A DNA stretch of 64,000 nucleotides from Leifsonia shinshuensis (GCF_014217625.1 NZ_CP043641.1:558001-622000); one strand, 5' to 3'. Shown: positions 1 through 10,119, counted from the first letter of the stretch. Numbers and translations: made by a program. Notes: generated by a model not told the origin, from the letters alone.

Positions 1-19
1 ACGCCGCGAGGGGAATGAG

Positions 20-35
20 CCGGACTCATATCCGG
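20..35. promoter_or_regulatory. Small inverted repeat in sufB leader
   Basis: Arms CCGGA and TCCGG are separated by six bases, just upstream of the sufB ribosome binding site. It could be part of an operator or a weak hairpin. No regulator gene is in the window to pair with it, so the role is unknown. The first 62 bases hold nothing else recognisable. Confidence 0.25.
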
Positions 36-62
36 TTGAGAGTGGAAGGAAACGAGGTAGAT

Positions 63-1481
63 ATGTCAGACATCCTGATCGACCGGCCAGAACTCGCGAG
101 CCTCGGGCAGTACGAGTTCGGCTGGGCCGACTCCGACGCGGCGGGAGCATCCGCGCGTCGTGGGCTCGGACCCGAGGTGGTGAGCGACATCTCCCACCTC
201 AAGAACGAGCCCGAGTGGATGCTGCAGCGCCGCCTGAAGGCCCTCCAGCTGTTCGAGCGCAAGCCGATGCCCACCTGGGGCGCCGATCTCTCCGAGATCG
301 ACTTCGACAACATCAAGTACTTCGTCCGCTCCACGGAGAAGCAGGCCCAGAGCTGGGAGGACCTGCCCGAGGACATCCGCAACACCTACGAGAAGCTCGG
401 CATCCCCGAGGCCGAGCGCCAGCGCCTCGTCGCCGGCGTCGCCGCGCAGTACGAGTCAGAGGTGGTCTACCACCAGATCCGCGAGGACCTCGAGCAGCAG
501 GGCGTCATCTTCCTCGACACCGACACCGCTCTGAAGGAGCACCCGGAGTTCTTCGAGGAGTACTTCGGCACGGTCATCCCCGCCGGCGACAACAAGTTCG
601 CGGCGCTCAACACGGCCGTCTGGTCCGGCGGCTCGTTCGTGTACGTGCCCAAGGGCGTCCACGTCGAGATCCCGCTCCAGGCCTACTTCCGCATCAACAC
701 GGAGAACATGGGCCAATTCGAGCGGACGCTGATCATCGCAGACGAGGACAGCTACGTGCACTACATCGAGGGCTGCACCGCCCCGATCTACAAGTCCGAC
801 TCGCTGCACTCCGCGGTCGTCGAGATCATCGTGAAGAAGAACGCCCGCGTGCGCTACACGACGATCCAGAACTGGTCGAACAACGTCTACAACCTCGTCA
901 CCAAGCGCGCCACGGCCGCCGAGGGCGCGACGATGGAGTGGATCGACGGCAACATCGGCTCCAAGGTGACGATGAAGTACCCGTCGATCTACCTGATGGG
1001 CGAGCACGCCAAGGGCGAGACGCTCTCCGTCGCCTTCGCGGGCCCCGGCCAGCACCAGGACGCCGGCGCGAAGATGATCCACATGGCGCCGTACACGCAG
1101 TCCTCGATCGTCTCCAAGTCGATCGCCCGCGGCGGCGGCCGCGCCGGCTACCGCGGCGAGGTCCGGGTGGACGCCAACGCGCACCACGCCGCGAACACCG
1201 TGCGCTGCGACGCCCTGCTGGTCGACACCATCTCCCGGTCGGACACCTACCCGGCGATCGACATCCGGGTGGACGACGTGCAGCTCGGCCACGAGGCCAC
1301 GGTCTCCCGCGTGAGCGAGGAGCAGCTGTTCTATCTGATGTCCCGGGGGCTCCCGGAGGACGAGGCCATGGCGATGATCGTCCGCGGCTTCATCGAGCCG
1401 ATCGCTCGCGAGCTCCCGATGGAATACGCACTCGAACTCAACAAGCTCATCGAGATGGGCATGGAAGGCTCTGTCGGCTGA
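63..1481 (+). CDS. sufB: Fe-S cluster assembly protein SufB
   Basis: This is the scaffold subunit of the SufBCD complex, which builds Fe-S clusters in the cytosol. The 472-residue product has the SufB family architecture: an N-terminal helical part and a long beta-helix core. Near the C-terminus a Cys at about residue 382 (context VRCDALLVD) aligns with the E. coli SufB Cys405 proposed to take part in cluster assembly, and the segment [17 protein letters not shown] is typical. An in-frame ATG lies 48 bases upstream, but the start at 63 follows a GGAAACGAGG-type ribosome binding site and gives the usual N-terminus (MSDILIDRP). sufD starts one base after the stop, so the genes are co-transcribed. 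The operon promoter and any sufR gene lie outside the window. Confidence 0.96.
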   Translation: MSDILIDRPELASLGQYEFGWADSDAAGASARRGLGPEVVSDISHLKNEPEWMLQRRLKALQLFERKPMPTWGADLSEIDFDNIKYFVRSTEKQAQSWEDLPEDIRNTYEKLGIPEAERQRLVAGVAAQYESEVVYHQIREDLEQQGVIFLDTDTALKEHPEFFEEYFGTVIPAGDNKFAALNTAVWSGGSFVYVPKGVHVEIPLQAYFRINTENMGQFERTLIIADEDSYVHYIEGCTAPIYKSDSLHSAVVEIIVKKNARVRYTTIQNWSNNVYNLVTKRATAAEGATMEWIDGNIGSKVTMKYPSIYLMGEHAKGETLSVAFAGPGQHQDAGAKMIHMAPYTQSSIVSKSIARGGGRAGYRGEVRVDANAHHAANTVRCDALLVDTISRSDTYPAIDIRVDDVQLGHEATVSRVSEEQLFYLMSRGLPEDEAMAMIVRGFIEPIARELPMEYALELNKLIEMGMEGSVG

Positions 1482-1482
1482 T

Positions 1483-2673
1483 ATGACGACCCCCAGCACA
1501 CCGACGCAGACCCAGGACTCGCCCGCGCCGGCCCCTACGCACATGCGTGCGCCCGTCCCGGTGCAGACCCGCTCCGAGCGGTTCACCTCCACGCAGGTCT
1601 CCGACTTCCCCGACGTGACCGGCCGCGAGGTCATGTGGAAGCACACCCCGGTCGCCCGGCTCACCGAGCTCATCTCGGGCGAGCTGGACGGCGCGCCGTA
1701 CGTCTTCGACCTGACGCCGGCGCCGGGCGTGACGGCCGAGTGGATCGCCCGTGACGACGCCCGCATCGGCGCCGCCGGCATCCCGGAGGACCGCGCCTCG
1801 GCGAACGCCTGGACGAACTTCGAGCAGGCGCTGCTCGTGTCCGTCTCGGGCGACGACGTCAAGGAGGCCACGCTCACGCGCGCGGCGCTCGGCGGGTCCG
1901 CCCGCGCTGCGCACACCGTCGTGGAGGTCGCTCCCGGCGCCCACGCCACGCTCATCCTGCAGAACAGCGGAGCCGCGCACCTGGCCGAGAACGTCGAGTT
2001 CCTGCTCGGCGCGGACGCGAACCTCACGGTCGTCTCGGTGCAGGAGTGGGACGACGACGCGCTGCACGTCGCGGCGCACTTCGCCGAGCTGGCCGAGGGC
2101 GCGCGCATCAAGCACGTCGCCGTCACGCTCGGCGGCGGCGTCGTGCGGCTCAACCCGTCGGCGCACCTCGCCGGCGCGCGGGCCGACGCCGAACTGCTCG
2201 GCGCCTACTTCGCCGACGCCTCGCAGCACCTCGAGCAGCAGGTCTACGTCCACCACGACGGCCCGGAGACCCGCAGCCGCGTCACCTACAAGGGCGCGCT
2301 GCAGGGCGAGGGCGCGCGCACGGTCTGGATCGGCGACGTGCTGATCGGCCCGAAGGCCGTCGGCACCGACACCTACGAGCAGAACCGCAACCTCGTGCTC
2401 ACCGACGGCGCCCGCGCCGACTCGGTGCCGAACCTGGAGATCGAGACCGGCGACATCGTCGGCGCCGGCCACGCCAGCGCCACGGGACGCTTCGACGACG
2501 AGCAGCTCTTCTACCTGCAGTCGCGTGGCATCCCGGAGGACGAGGCCCGCCGCCTGGTGGTCCGCGGCTTCCTGTTCGAGATCGTCCAGCAGATCGGCTC
2601 GCCCGCGCTCCAGGAGCGCCTGCAGTCGGCGATCGAGGCCGAACTCGCGGTGTCCGTCACGGCGGCGAGCTGA
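1483..2673 (+). CDS. sufD: Fe-S cluster assembly protein SufD
   Basis: SufD is the SufB paralogue that partners it in the SufBC2D scaffold and is needed for iron entry. The 396-residue protein shares the C-terminal segment with SufB (DDEQLFYLQSRGIPEDEA). It carries a His at about residue 330 (GAGHASATG) at the position of the functional E. coli SufD His360. The first 25 residues are a low-complexity Thr/Pro/Gln stretch. The ATG is one base beyond the sufB stop, and the stop overlaps the ferredoxin ATG (TGATG), which indicates translational coupling. Confidence 0.95.
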   Translation: MTTPSTPTQTQDSPAPAPTHMRAPVPVQTRSERFTSTQVSDFPDVTGREVMWKHTPVARLTELISGELDGAPYVFDLTPAPGVTAEWIARDDARIGAAGIPEDRASANAWTNFEQALLVSVSGDDVKEATLTRAALGGSARAAHTVVEVAPGAHATLILQNSGAAHLAENVEFLLGADANLTVVSVQEWDDDALHVAAHFAELAEGARIKHVAVTLGGGVVRLNPSAHLAGARADAELLGAYFADASQHLEQQVYVHHDGPETRSRVTYKGALQGEGARTVWIGDVLIGPKAVGTDTYEQNRNLVLTDGARADSVPNLEIETGDIVGAGHASATGRFDDEQLFYLQSRGIPEDEARRLVVRGFLFEIVQQIGSPALQERLQSAIEAELAVSVTAAS

Positions 2674-3002
2674 TGGCGGGCTCTCGTGTCGCTTCGGCGG
2701 CCGAGCTGGTCGAGAACCAGGCGACCCGTGTGGTCGTCGACGGTGTCCCTATCGCGATCGTCAAGGACTCGGCCGGCGACATCCACGCCATCGGCGACAC
2801 CTGCACGCACGGCGAGATCTCCCTCGCCGAGGGCTTCATCGAAGGTGAGACGCTGGAGTGCTGGGCGCACGGCTCCCAGTTCTCGCTGATCACCGGCAAG
2901 CCGCTCAACCTCCCGGCCTACGAGCCGGTCCCCGTCTTCCAGGTCGAGGTCATCGACGGAGACGTCTACATCGACCCGACCGTCACGAAAGAGATTCAGT
3001 AA
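2673..3002 (+). CDS. Rieske (2Fe-2S) non-heme iron ferredoxin of the SUF operon
   Basis: A 109-residue single-domain Rieske protein. The two cluster-binding boxes are visible as DTCTHG and LECWAHGSQF, so two Cys and two His should hold a 2Fe-2S cluster. It has no signal peptide or membrane segment and is therefore a soluble cytosolic electron carrier, resembling the small ferredoxin subunits of dioxygenases. The ATG overlaps the sufD stop and sufC begins four bases after its stop. This fixes it inside the SUF operon, where it probably supplies electrons for assembly or is an early cluster recipient. That role is inference from position. Confidence 0.93.
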   Translation: MAGSRVASAAELVENQATRVVVDGVPIAIVKDSAGDIHAIGDTCTHGEISLAEGFIEGETLECWAHGSQFSLITGKPLNLPAYEPVPVFQVEVIDGDVYIDPTVTKEIQ

Positions 3003-3006
3003 GCAC

Positions 3007-3801
<795 letters not shown>

Positions 3802-3815
3802 GCCGCGGCCCGGAG

Positions 3816-3827
3816 TAGAATCCGATC
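3816..3827 (+). promoter_or_regulatory. -10 element of sufT, probable leaderless start
   Basis: TAGAAT lies six bases before the ATG with no ribosome binding site between them, the arrangement of a leaderless actinobacterial transcript. sufT can thus be transcribed apart from sufBDC. Confidence 0.55.
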
Positions 3828-4157
3828 ATGCCCGCCACGCTGAGCCCGGCGCTCTTCGACCAGGTCGAAGAGGCGCTTAAGAACGTCATGGACCCCGAGC
3901 TCGGGATCAATGTCGTCGACCTGGGCCTCATCTACGACCTGGCCTGGGACGACGAGAACAACGCACTCATCATCTCGATGACCCTCACGAGCGCCGGCTG
4001 CCCGCTCACCGACGTGCTCGAGGAGCAGACCGCCGAGAGCCTCGACGGCATCGTGGAGGCCTTCCGCATCAACTGGGTGTGGATGCCGCCGTGGGGCCCT
4101 GAGCGGATCACCGACGACGGGCGCGACATGATGCGCGCCCTCGGCTTCGCCATCTGA
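3828..4157 (+). CDS. sufT: SufT/MIP18-type (DUF59) metal-sulfur cluster biosynthetic protein
   Basis: A 109-residue DUF59/MIP18 family protein involved in Fe-S cluster maturation. The family signature DPELGINVVDLGLI is at residues 22-35, and the conserved Cys at 58 in TSAGCPL matches the reactive Cys of SufT proteins. The length is typical of a single domain. It follows sufC by 26 bases but has its own promoter-like hexamer just before the ATG, and is followed by a strong hairpin, so it closes the SUF cluster. PaaD is a paralogous alternative but does not fit the location. Confidence 0.9.
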   Translation: MPATLSPALFDQVEEALKNVMDPELGINVVDLGLIYDLAWDDENNALIISMTLTSAGCPLTDVLEEQTAESLDGIVEAFRINWVWMPPWGPERITDDGRDMMRALGFAI

Positions 4158-4171
4158 CACGTTTCGACGAA

Positions 4172-4201
4172 GAAGTCCCGGCACGAGAGTGCCGGGACTT
4201 C
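4172..4201 (+). terminator. Intrinsic terminator after sufT
   Basis: A perfect 13-base-pair stem (GAAGTCCCGGCAC with its complement) around a four-base loop, directly after the sufT stop and before the next gene's ribosome binding site. No T-run follows, as is usual in this high-GC genome. Confidence 0.7.
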
Positions 4202-4236
4202 CGTCTGACCACCCGAACAACGTAAGGAACACCACT

Positions 4237-5835
4237 GTGCTCGCCGTGCACGACCTCGAACTGCGCGTCGGCGCCCGCCTGCTGATGGAGGACGTCAGCT
4301 TCCGCGTGGCCGACGGCGACAAGATCGGGCTCGTCGGCCGCAACGGCGCCGGCAAGACCACCCTCACCAAGGTGCTCGCCGGCGACCTGCTGCCGACGGC
4401 CGGAAAGGTCGACCGCTCCGGCGAGCTGGGCTACCTCCCGCAGGACCCGCGCTCCGGCAACCTGGACGACCTCGCGCGCACGCGCATCCTGGACGCCCGC
4501 GGCCTCGGCTCGATCGTCCTCGGGATGCAGCAGGCCACGCACGACATGGCCAGCGACGACGCCGCGGTGTCCGCCGCCGCCATGAAGAAGTACGGCCGGC
4601 TCGAGGAGCAGTTCCACATGCACGGCGGCTACGCGGCCGAGGCGGAGGCGGCCTCCATCGCCTCAAACCTCAACCTGCCGGACCGCATCCTCGACCAGCC
4701 GCTGAAGACCCTCTCCGGTGGCCAGCGCCGCCGCATCGAGCTGGCGCGCATCCTGTTCTCCGACGCCAGGACAATGATCCTGGACGAGCCGACGAACCAC
4801 CTCGACGCCGACTCGATCGTCTGGCTGCGGGACTTCCTGAAGAACTACTCCGGCGGGTTCATCGTCATCTCGCACGACGTGGAGCTGGTCGGAGAGACCG
4901 TCAATCGGGTCTTCTACCTGGACGCCAACCGCCAGGTCATCGACATCTACAACATGGGCTGGAAGAACTACCAGCGCCAGCGCGCCGCCGACGAGGAGCG
5001 CCGCAAGAAGGAGCGCGTCAACGCCGAGAAGAAGGCGTCCGCCCTCCAGCTCCAGGCGGCCAAGTTCGGCGCCAAGGCGACCAAGGCCGCGGCCGCGCAC
5101 CAGATGGTCGCGCGCGCAGAGAAGCTGCTCGCGGGCCTGGAGGACGTGCGCCAGGTCGACCGCGTCGCCAAGCTGCGCTTCCCGACCCCGGCCGCGTGCG
5201 GGCGCACGCCGCTGGCGGCCTCCGACCTGTCCAAGAGCTACGGTTCGCTCGAGATCTTCACGGCCGTCGACCTCGCCATCGACCGCGGCTCGAAGGTCGT
5301 CGTGCTCGGCCTGAACGGCGCGGGCAAGACCACCCTGCTGCGGATGCTCGCGGGCGTCGACCAGCCGGACACCGGAATGGTGGAGCCCGGCCACGGCCTC
5401 CGGATCGGCTACTACGCGCAGGAGCACGAGACGATCGACGTCGAGCGCTCCGTCCTGCAGAACATGGTGTCGTCGTCGCCGTCGCTCACCGAGACCGAGG
5501 CCCGCAAGGTGCTCGGCTCGTTCCTGTTCACGGGCGACGACGCCCACAAGCCCGCCGGGGTGCTCTCCGGCGGCGAGAAGACCCGGCTCGCGCTGGCGAT
5601 GATCGTGGTCTCCGGCGCGAACGTGCTGCTGCTGGACGAGCCGACCAACAACCTCGACCCCGCCAGCCGCGAGGAGATCCTCGACGCGCTCGCGCACTAC
5701 GAGGGCGCGGTCGTGCTGGTCAGCCACGACGAGGGCGCCGTGGAGGCCCTGAACCCCGAGCGCGTCCTGATCCTCCCGGACGGCGTCGAGGACCACTGGA
5801 ACCGCGACTACCTCGACCTGATCTCGCTGGCGTAG
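4237..5835 (+). CDS. ABC-F family ATP-binding cassette protein
   Basis: A soluble 532-residue protein with two ABC domains and no membrane segments, the architecture of ABC-F translation factors (EttA, Uup, antibiotic-resistance ribosome protection types). Domain 1 has Walker A GRNGAGKTT at 34-42, signature LSGGQRRRIEL and Walker B MILDEPTNHLD. Domain 2 has GLNGAGKTT, LSGGEKTRLALA and LLLDEPTNNLD. The linker between them is Lys/Arg/Ala-rich and helical, as in the P-site tRNA interaction motif. The GTG start is chosen because TAAGGA sits eight bases upstream. The gene follows the sufT terminator and converges on SURF1. The subtype cannot be assigned by eye. Confidence 0.92.
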   Translation: MLAVHDLELRVGARLLMEDVSFRVADGDKIGLVGRNGAGKTTLTKVLAGDLLPTAGKVDRSGELGYLPQDPRSGNLDDLARTRILDARGLGSIVLGMQQATHDMASDDAAVSAAAMKKYGRLEEQFHMHGGYAAEAEAASIASNLNLPDRILDQPLKTLSGGQRRRIELARILFSDARTMILDEPTNHLDADSIVWLRDFLKNYSGGFIVISHDVELVGETVNRVFYLDANRQVIDIYNMGWKNYQRQRAADEERRKKERVNAEKKASALQLQAAKFGAKATKAAAAHQMVARAEKLLAGLEDVRQVDRVAKLRFPTPAACGRTPLAASDLSKSYGSLEIFTAVDLAIDRGSKVVVLGLNGAGKTTLLRMLAGVDQPDTGMVEPGHGLRIGYYAQEHETIDVERSVLQNMVSSSPSLTETEARKVLGSFLFTGDDAHKPAGVLSGGEKTRLALAMIVVSGANVLLLDEPTNNLDPASREEILDALAHYEGAVVLVSHDEGAVEALNPERVLILPDGVEDHWNRDYLDLISLA

Positions 5836-5838
5836 CCG

Positions 5839-5899
5839 CGACATTCGTCACGAATCGCGACTCTGACGCGCTCAGAGTCGCGATTCGGCACGAATGTCG
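5839..5899. terminator. 61-base palindrome, bidirectional terminator between ABC-F gene and SURF1
   Basis: The outer arms 5839-5848 and 5890-5899 (CGACATTCGT and its complement) and the inner arms 5851-5866 and 5872-5887 (16 bases, perfect) are separated by a two-base mismatch and close on a five-base loop. It sits between two convergent stop codons, which suits a terminator for both genes. Each flank also contains a small self-complementary ATTCGNCACGAAT-like unit. Confidence 0.7.
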
Positions 5900-5902
5900 T
5901 GC

Positions 5903-6826
5903 CTAGTGCGCATCCAGGAGCTCGTCCTCGACGTCGGCGTCGGTGCGCCGAAGGGCCCGGCGGCGGGCGCGCTCGGCGGCGCGGGCCTGCTCGGCTGGAT
6001 CGTGCTCGTTGCGCTTGCGGTACTCGGTGCGCAGGGCGTAGCCCAGACCGAAGAAGCCGATCAGGGCGAAGATGATCCACTGGATCATGTACGACCAGTG
6101 CAGACCCTCGTCCTGCGTCGGCGGGTCGGTGACCGTCGGCGTCGGCGCGCTCGCCGGGCTCGGCTTCTGCGAGGCGAGCAGACCGTACGCGCCCGTGTAG
6201 ACGTCGGCGCCGCCGAGCTTCTGCTTGACGACGGACAGTTGGATGGTGCCGACCTGCATCCCGAACCCGGTGCGGCCCTGGATGGCAGGCTCGCTGGCCT
6301 TCAGCCGCGCGATGACGGTGACGGTGCCGGAGGGCGCGGCCGGCACGTGGTCGGGCGCGTCGGTGTTGTTGCCGGTGGGTACCCAGCCGCGGTCGACGAT
6401 GAACAGCGAGCCGTCGGCGGTGCGCAGCGGGGTGAGCACCTCGAATCCCGGGCTGCCGTTGAACGGGCGGTTGCGCGCCAGGATCTCCTTGTCCTTCTCG
6501 TAGGTGCCCGTCACGGTCACGCGCGTCCACTCCTGCGAGGCGGAGTACGCGGTGAGCGAGGGGAGCTCCTGGTCGAGCGGGACCGGGTGCGAGTAGAAGT
6601 TCTCGGAGATGAGCGCGTTCGCGGCCGCGGCCTCCTTGCTACGGGCGAGCTGCCAGTTGGAGAGGAACCCGCACGCGATGGCGAAGACGATCGCGAACGC
6701 GAGGTAGCCGAACCAGCGACGGGAGAAGGCGAAGCTCCAGCCGACGGACTTCTGCCCGGGCGTCGACTCCTCGGCCCTCGGCTCCTCGGCGCTCAACTGC
6801 GCGGCGCTCACGTCCTCGGCGCTCAC
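5903..6826 (-). CDS. SURF1 family cytochrome c oxidase assembly protein
   Basis: SURF1 proteins help assemble the haem a-containing subunit I of cytochrome c oxidase in the membrane. The 307-residue product has the family topology: a membrane segment at about 38-56, a large external domain, and a second segment near residue 250 (YMIQWIIFALIGFFGLGYAL). Typical motifs include a WQLARS segment after TM1 and DRGWVPTGN. The N-terminal 30 residues are acidic and disordered, and the C-terminal tail is Arg/Glu-rich. The GTG start overlaps the upstream stop by four bases (GTGA), so it is translated with the 74-aa gene before it. Confidence 0.92.
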   Translation of the reverse strand: MSAEDVSAAQLSAEEPRAEESTPGQKSVGWSFAFSRRWFGYLAFAIVFAIACGFLSNWQLARSKEAAAANALISENFYSHPVPLDQELPSLTAYSASQEWTRVTVTGTYEKDKEILARNRPFNGSPGFEVLTPLRTADGSLFIVDRGWVPTGNNTDAPDHVPAAPSGTVTVIARLKASEPAIQGRTGFGMQVGTIQLSVVKQKLGGADVYTGAYGLLASQKPSPASAPTPTVTDPPTQDEGLHWSYMIQWIIFALIGFFGLGYALRTEYRKRNEHDPAEQARAAERARRRALRRTDADVEDELLDAH

Positions 6827-7047
6827 GCTCTGGTCCTCTCGTTCTCGATCGGCACGACAGCGACCGGGAACTCCCGCGCCGCGAGGAACTCGCGCAGGTA
6901 GTCCACGTGCTCGCCGCAGGCCAGCCACACCTTCACGCGGTCGGCGGTGTGGATGCGGGGGTTGCGCCACTCGATCCGCCAGGACGCGGTCTCGCGGCAG
7001 CCGGCGCGGGAGCAGGTGAGCGGCTCTGGCTCGCCCAGTCCGATCAC
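6823..7047 (-). CDS. Small Cys/His protein upstream of SURF1, unknown function
   Basis: A 74-residue protein of unrecognised family. Cys12 and Cys17 (CSRAGC) and Cys44 with His47 (CGEH) could form a metal site of C-x4-C plus C-x2-H type. The middle is rich in Trp and Arg (WRIEWRNPRIH). There is no signal peptide or membrane segment. The GTG start overlaps the DUF3099 stop (GTGA), and its own stop overlaps the SURF1 GTG, so the three genes form a tightly coupled unit. This makes it a real gene rather than a chance frame. A link to cytochrome oxidase assembly is inference from position only. Confidence 0.8.
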   Translation of the reverse strand: MIGLGEPEPLTCSRAGCRETASWRIEWRNPRIHTADRVKVWLACGEHVDYLREFLAAREFPVAVVPIENERTRA

Positions 7048-7382
7048 GAGTCCTCCTCCTGCCGCCCCGCGTCCTCGGGCTTCTCTCCGGTGTCCTGACG
7101 ACGTTCTCCCGGTGGAGGCGCCATCGGAAGGATATTGCCCGGACGCTGTGCTTCCGCTTCATGCGGCTCGGCCCCGACGTTCGCGATCACCACCGCGAAG
7201 TACGGCAGGAACACCGCGCCGATCAGCGGGATCGCACCCCACGGCCAGCCCACGATGAGCGCGACGATGAGGCAGACGATACGGACCCCCATGGCGACGG
7301 AGTACTTGATCATCCGCCGCTTGCGCTCCTCGTCCGGCGAGAGCGGGAGATTGGTGATGGACGGGCGTGGTGGCTGCTTCAT
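7044..7382 (-). CDS. DUF3099 family membrane protein
   Basis: A 112-residue membrane protein. The N-terminal block RPSITNLPLSPDEERKRRM is the recognisable DUF3099 start, followed by two membrane segments at about 28-45 and 50-68, and a charged, Pro-rich C-terminal tail. An ATG further upstream was not chosen because it would add a region lying across the promoter and not resembling the family. It is the first gene of the unit with the 74-aa protein and SURF1. A TAGTCT hexamer lies 13 bases before the ATG. The function of the family is unknown. Confidence 0.88.
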   Translation of the reverse strand: MKQPPRPSITNLPLSPDEERKRRMIKYSVAMGVRIVCLIVALIVGWPWGAIPLIGAVFLPYFAVVIANVGAEPHEAEAQRPGNILPMAPPPGERRQDTGEKPEDAGRQEEDS

Positions 7383-7458
7383 GTGCGTTGACTCCAGACT
7401 ACGTCCATAAACTGGTACCGGCCCGCTCCGGGCCGAAACGAACGAGAGGATCGTCTGC

Positions 7459-8169
7459 ATGACCACGCCGCGCACTGTGCTCGTCACCGGAGGGAACCGG
7501 GGGATCGGCTACGCGATCGCCGAGGAGTTCCTCGCTCAGGGGCACCGCGTGGCGGTGACGGCCCGCTCGGGCGAAGGCCCGGCCGGCGCGCTCACGGTGC
7601 GCGCGGACGTCACCGACGCCGCCTCCGTCGACGCCGCTTTCACTCAGGTGGAGGCCGAGCTCGGCCCGGTCGAGGTCGTCGTGGCCAACGCGGGGATCAC
7701 CAAGGACACCCTCCTCATGCGCATGAGCGACGAGGAGTTCGACTCGGTCGTGGAGACCAACCTCGGCGGCGCGTTCCGTGTCGTCAAGCGTGCGTCCAAG
7801 GGGATGCTGAAGGCGCGCTGGGGCCGCATCGTGCTCATCTCCAGCGTCGTGGGCCTGTACGGTTCCGCAGGACAGGTGAACTACGCGGCCAGCAAGTCTG
7901 GCCTGGTCGGCATGGCGCGCTCCATCACGCGCGAGCTCGGCGCCCGCGGGATCACGGCCAACGTCGTGGCCCCCGGCTTCATCGAGACGGACATGACCGC
8001 CGCCCTCCCGGAGGCGCAGCAGGCCGAGTACAAGCGCAACATCCCGGCCGGCCGCTTCGCGTCGCCGAACGAGGTCGCGCGCGTGGTCGCGTGGGTCGCG
8101 GGCGACGACGCGGGGTATGTGTCCGGCGCGGTCATCCCGGTCGACGGCGGCCTCGGGATGGGGCACTAG
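7459..8169 (+). CDS. fabG: 3-oxoacyl-ACP reductase FabG (SDR family)
   Basis: A 236-residue classical short-chain dehydrogenase. Known for the family: NADPH-dependent reduction of 3-oxoacyl-ACP in fatty acid elongation. Visible are the cofactor motif TGGNRGIG at residues 10-17, NAG at 77-79, and the catalytic Ser128/129, Tyr142 and Lys146 (YAASK). The C-terminal YVSGAVIPVDGGLGMGH is typical of actinobacterial FabG1/MabA. The gene is divergent from DUF3099 and converges on serB with a 25-base gap. No other fatty acid synthesis gene is near, so another SDR substrate remains possible. Confidence 0.85.
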   Translation: MTTPRTVLVTGGNRGIGYAIAEEFLAQGHRVAVTARSGEGPAGALTVRADVTDAASVDAAFTQVEAELGPVEVVVANAGITKDTLLMRMSDEEFDSVVETNLGGAFRVVKRASKGMLKARWGRIVLISSVVGLYGSAGQVNYAASKSGLVGMARSITRELGARGITANVVAPGFIETDMTAALPEAQQAEYKRNIPAGRFASPNEVARVVAWVAGDDAGYVSGAVIPVDGGLGMGH

Positions 8170-8194
8170 CCCCGAGCCCGTCAGTCCCGAGCGG

Positions 8195-8878
8195 TCAGCC
8201 CCGCAGGCCGAGCAGCGGGAGCACCTGCGCGAGGTCCTGCCGGTCGATGACCAGGTCGGCCTCCTCGCGGACGCGCGGCTTGGCGTTGAACGCCACGGCG
8301 AGCCCGGCCTCCGCCATCATCCGCAGGTCGTTCGCACCGTCGCCGATCGCGACGGTCTGACGCAGGTGCACGCCGGCCTCCGCGGCCCAGAACAGCAGGG
8401 CCTGCGCCTTCGCCGCCGCGTCGATGACGGGGCCGTCGACCTCGCCGGTCAGCACGCCGTCGGCCACGGCGAGCCGGTTGGCGCGCCAGTGGTCGAGGCC
8501 GAGCCGTTCGCCGAGCGGGTCGAGCAGCTCGTGGAAGCCGCCGGAGACCACGCCGACCTCGCCGCCCGCGGCCTGCACGCCGGCGACGAGCTCCGGGACG
8601 CCGTCGGTGACGCGGATGCGCTCCCCGACGCGCTCGAACACCGAGACCGGGAGGCCTTCGAGCGTGCGGACGCGCTCGCGCAGGCTCTCCTCGAAGTCGA
8701 GCTCTCCGCGCATGGCCCGCTCGGTGATCTCGGCGACCTCGCTGCGCGAGCCGGCCTCCTCGGCGAGCAGCTCGATGACTTCGTCATGGATCAGGGTGGA
8801 GTCGGCGTCGAGGACGACGAGGAAGCGGGCGGCCCGCTCGGAGGGGCGGATGCCGCCGTGTTGATGTCCTGGCGTCAT
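8195..8878 (-). CDS. serB: Phosphoserine phosphatase SerB
   Basis: A 227-residue HAD-superfamily enzyme that removes phosphate from O-phosphoserine in the last step of serine synthesis. Motif I is DADSTLI near residue 24 with the nucleophilic Asp, motif II is VVSGGFHE, and motif III/IV is [10 protein letters not shown], a SerB hallmark. It lacks the N-terminal ACT domain of many SerB proteins, so it is the short form. The ATG overlaps the glgC stop by four bases (ATGA), so it is translationally coupled to glgC. This is an unusual pairing of serine and glycogen metabolism. Confidence 0.92.
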   Translation of the reverse strand: MTPGHQHGGIRPSERAARFLVVLDADSTLIHDEVIELLAEEAGSRSEVAEITERAMRGELDFEESLRERVRTLEGLPVSVFERVGERIRVTDGVPELVAGVQAAGGEVGVVSGGFHELLDPLGERLGLDHWRANRLAVADGVLTGEVDGPVIDAAAKAQALLFWAAEAGVHLRQTVAIGDGANDLRMMAEAGLAVAFNAKPRVREEADLVIDRQDLAQVLPLLGLRG

Positions 8879-10119
8879 GGGACGACGTGCACTCCCTTGC
8901 CGACGACGGTGATCCCGGACTCGGTGACGGTGAAGCCGCGTGCGCGGTCGCGGTCCGGGTCCACGCCGATGCGCGCGCCCTCCGCGACGACCACGTCCTT
9001 GTCGAGGATCGCCCGGCCGACGAAGGCGTTCGGCTCGATCAGCGCGCGCTCGAACACGACGGAGTCCACGACCTTCGCGCCGGAGGCGACGGTGGCCCAC
9101 GGGCCGAGGACGCTGCGCTCCAGGTGCGCCCCGGAGATGACGGAGCCGAGCGAGACGATCGAGTCGATCGTGGTGCCGAGCGCCCCGCGGCCGTCGCGGA
9201 CGATCTTGGCCGGAGGTGAGTTGAGCACCTGGCTGAAGATCGGCCACTCCCGGTTGTACAGGTTGAAGACCGGCAGAGCCGAGATGAGGTCCGTGTGCGC
9301 TTCGAAGAACGAGTCGATCGTCCCCACGTCGCGCCAGTAGTAGCGGTCGCGGTCGGTGGAGCCCGGCACGTCGTTGTTGTTGAAGTCGTACACGGCGGCC
9401 TCGCCGCGCGTGACGAAGTCCGGGATGATGTCCCCGCCCATGTCGTGGTTCGAGTCGGGACGGTCGCCGTCGCGGATGACCGCGTCGATGAGCGCGTCTG
9501 CGTCGAAGACGTAGTTGCCCATCGAGGCCAGCACCTCGTTCGGCGAGTCCGGCAGGCCCACCGGGTCCGTCGGCTTCTCGCGGAACGCGGCGATCCGGTC
9601 GGGCCGGTCGCCGTCCACCTCGATGACGCCGAACTGGTCGGCCAGCGCGATCGGCTGGCGGATCGCGGCGACCGTCGCGGGCGCGCCCGAGTCGATGTGC
9701 GCTTGCAGCATCTGGTTGAAGTCCATGCGGTAGACGTGGTCGGCGCCGACCACGACCACGATGTCCGGCCGCTCGTCGCGCAGCAGGTTGAGGCTCTGCA
9801 AGATGGCGTCGGCCGATCCGCTGAACCAGCGCTTGCCGAGCCGCTGCTGGGCCGGCACGGACGCGATGTAGGAGTTCAGCATCCCGTCGAGCCGCCAAGT
9901 CTGCGAGACGTGCCGGTCGAGGCTGTGCGACTTGTACTGCGTGAGCACGACGATCTGGCGCAGCTGGGAGTTGATCAGGTTGGACAGCGCGAAGTCGATG
10001 AGCCGGTATTGTCCGCCGAACGGCACCGCGGGCTTGGCGCGGTCGGCGGTCAACGGCATCAGCCGCTTCCCTTCGCCGCCCGCGAGCACGATGCCGAAGA
10101 TCTTCTTGCCTGCTGCCAT
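8875..10119 (-). CDS. glgC: Glucose-1-phosphate adenylyltransferase GlgC
   Basis: GlgC makes ADP-glucose from ATP and glucose-1-phosphate, the committed step for glycogen. The 414-residue protein has the nucleotidyltransferase signature [20 protein letters not shown], the sugar-phosphate region YRMDFNQM, and a C-terminal left-handed beta-helix. A GTG nine bases upstream is an alternative start. Neither has a clear ribosome binding site, and the ATG gives the conventional [15 protein letters not shown] start. It is divergent from glgA over a 47-base gap, so the two promoters overlap and are probably controlled together. Confidence 0.95.
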   Translation of the reverse strand: MAAGKKIFGIVLAGGEGKRLMPLTADRAKPAVPFGGQYRLIDFALSNLINSQLRQIVVLTQYKSHSLDRHVSQTWRLDGMLNSYIASVPAQQRLGKRWFSGSADAILQSLNLLRDERPDIVVVVGADHVYRMDFNQMLQAHIDSGAPATVAAIRQPIALADQFGVIEVDGDRPDRIAAFREKPTDPVGLPDSPNEVLASMGNYVFDADALIDAVIRDGDRPDSNHDMGGDIIPDFVTRGEAAVYDFNNNDVPGSTDRDRYYWRDVGTIDSFFEAHTDLISALPVFNLYNREWPIFSQVLNSPPAKIVRDGRGALGTTIDSIVSLGSVISGAHLERSVLGPWATVASGAKVVDSVVFERALIEPNAFVGRAILDKDVVVAEGARIGVDPDRDRARGFTVTESGITVVGKGVHVVP

